A DNA stretch of 64,000 bases from Cyclobacteriaceae bacterium (GTDB lineage: Bacteria > Bacteroidota > Bacteroidia > Cytophagales > Cyclobacteriaceae): positions 1-64,000 of the forward strand of contig JAHCHY010000013.1 of NCBI GenBank assembly GCA_026129485.1, given 5' to 3'. Position 1 is the stretch's first letter. Every line of letters starts with the position of its first letter. Made by a program: the position numbers and the translations under genes. The notes beneath the pieces are model-generated. The model did not search any database, was not told where the DNA came from, and saw nothing but the letters and a program-made list of their open reading frames with translations. Shown piece by piece: positions 63,335-64,000 of this stretch.

Positions 63335-64000
63335 TCAGATAAAATCGATATCTACGTTAAGGGGATAACGCATGAGAAATTCAAGCGCTTCTTCCACGGT
63401 CATTCCTTCAAACAAAACTTTGTATAACCGGTCTGTAATTAATGCGCGAACCTTGTAATGGTCTGCGCACTTTTTGGCAATGCGCACGGTGTTAACACCT
63501 TCGGCCACTTCGGTCATATCGGCCAGTATGTCGCTTAGCGTTTCACCTTTTGCCAGCCGGTAGCCAACAGTAAAGTTCCGGCTCATAGGGCTGTTACACG
63601 TGGTTACCAGGTCGCCAATGCCGGCAACGCCTAAAAATGCTTTCAGGTCGCCACCCAATGCACGGCCCAGGTAAACCATTTCAACCGCACCGCGGCTGAT
63701 CAGCAACCCTTTTGCGTTTTCGCCATAGCCCAACCCGCTTAATGCACCCGATGCGATAGCAATAATGTTTTTCAATACACCGGCAATCTCCACGCCTACA
63801 ATATCGCTGTTCTCGTAAACCTGGAAGCGATCGTTGCGCAGCATGCGCTTACCGATCTGGATAACTTCATTAAAGTGGCTGGCCACCACAGTAGCCCCGG
63901 GTTGACGTTGTGCCAGCTCTTTTGCGAGGTTAGGGCCGGCCAGGCAGCCTACGCGCACCACCACGCTTTCTTCCTGTATTACCTCGCTCATGGTTTTAAC
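63335..64000 (-). CDS. gpsA: Glycerol-3-phosphate dehydrogenase [NAD(P)+], N-terminus off window
   Basis: The C-terminal part is present: GPNLAKELAQRQPGATVVAS, LKNIIAIASGALSGLGYGEN (Lys of the active site) and GAGIGDLVTTCNSPMSRN-like block. The open frame continues past the last in-frame ATG (63991) to the edge, so the Rossmann domain lies outside. It makes sn-glycerol-3-phosphate for phospholipids. Confidence 0.93.
   Translation of the reverse strand, partial: VKTMSEVIQEESVVVRVGCLAGPNLAKELAQRQPGATVVASHFNEVIQIGKRMLRNDRFQVYENSDIVGVEIAGVLKNIIAIASGALSGLGYGENAKGLLISRGAVEMVYLGRALGGDLKAFLGVAGIGDLVTTCNSPMSRNFTVGYRLAKGETLSDILADMTEVAEGVNTVRIAKKCADHYKVRALITDRLYKVLFEGMTVEEALEFLMRYPLNVDIDFI

Noticed and set aside
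1-64000. CRISPR array, tRNA or rRNA genes
   Set aside because: No regularly spaced repeats and no cloverleaf or rRNA-like sequence were noticed in the intergenic spaces.

Overview
The window is a chromosome segment from a member of the Bacteroidetes, most likely of the Cytophagales type. Supporting signs are gliding-motility genes gldA, gldF and gldG, a protein with a type IX secretion C-terminal signal, a SusC-like outer-membrane receptor, several FtsX-type permeases, a LytTR/His_kinase pair, and promoter-like matches to the phylum's TTTG / TAnnTTTG pattern. No rRNA, tRNA or CRISPR array was seen.

Layout. 1-3676 (-) is purL, whose last few codons lie off the left edge. 3893-6257 is an AT-rich accessory island: a DUF262 gene overlapping a HEPN-like gene (possible defence pair), followed by a decayed RAYT transposase between REP hairpins. 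6279-8005 (-) is a LytTR two-component system. 8144-9001 (-) is a Bro-N gene with a related hairpin on each side and a perfect palindrome inside its coding sequence. 9135-19814 is an unusual array of seven small VOC-fold proteins, interleaved with an S41 protease, an esterase, an ankyrin protein, an acyltransferase-like membrane protein and an inverted PadR/FtsX unit. Copies of one palindromic repeat (AGACCTAT..AGGTCT type) sit just before several of these genes.

19918-30053 holds two tiny genes, three small alpha/beta-hydrolase or MmcQ-type genes, a T9SS-exported protein, a GIN-domain protein and two large FtsX permeases. 30180-41974 is mainly ion and membrane functions (kup, NDH-2, a Ca/Na antiporter, a CNNM/CorC protein, corA, mscS), a polyprenyl diphosphate synthase and a thioredoxin-like lipid/cell-envelope protein.

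42118-64000 is core genome: gldA-gldF-gldG-DUF4340-dnaN, a YqiJ/YqiK-like flotillin pair, an orphan SusC-like receptor, then the reverse-strand block pdxA, terB-like, DUF177, rpmF, fabH, efp, accB, accC (fatty-acid synthesis initiation with translation factors), followed by rsmA-mgtE, a pentapeptide-repeat membrane protein, greA, a HIT protein and gpsA, which runs off the right edge. The greA leader carries a strong promoter match followed at once by an intrinsic terminator, which suggests attenuation.

The best candidates for something undescribed are the DUF262-HEPN pair, the repeat-punctuated VOC array, the palindrome-rich Bro-N locus and the greA leader.
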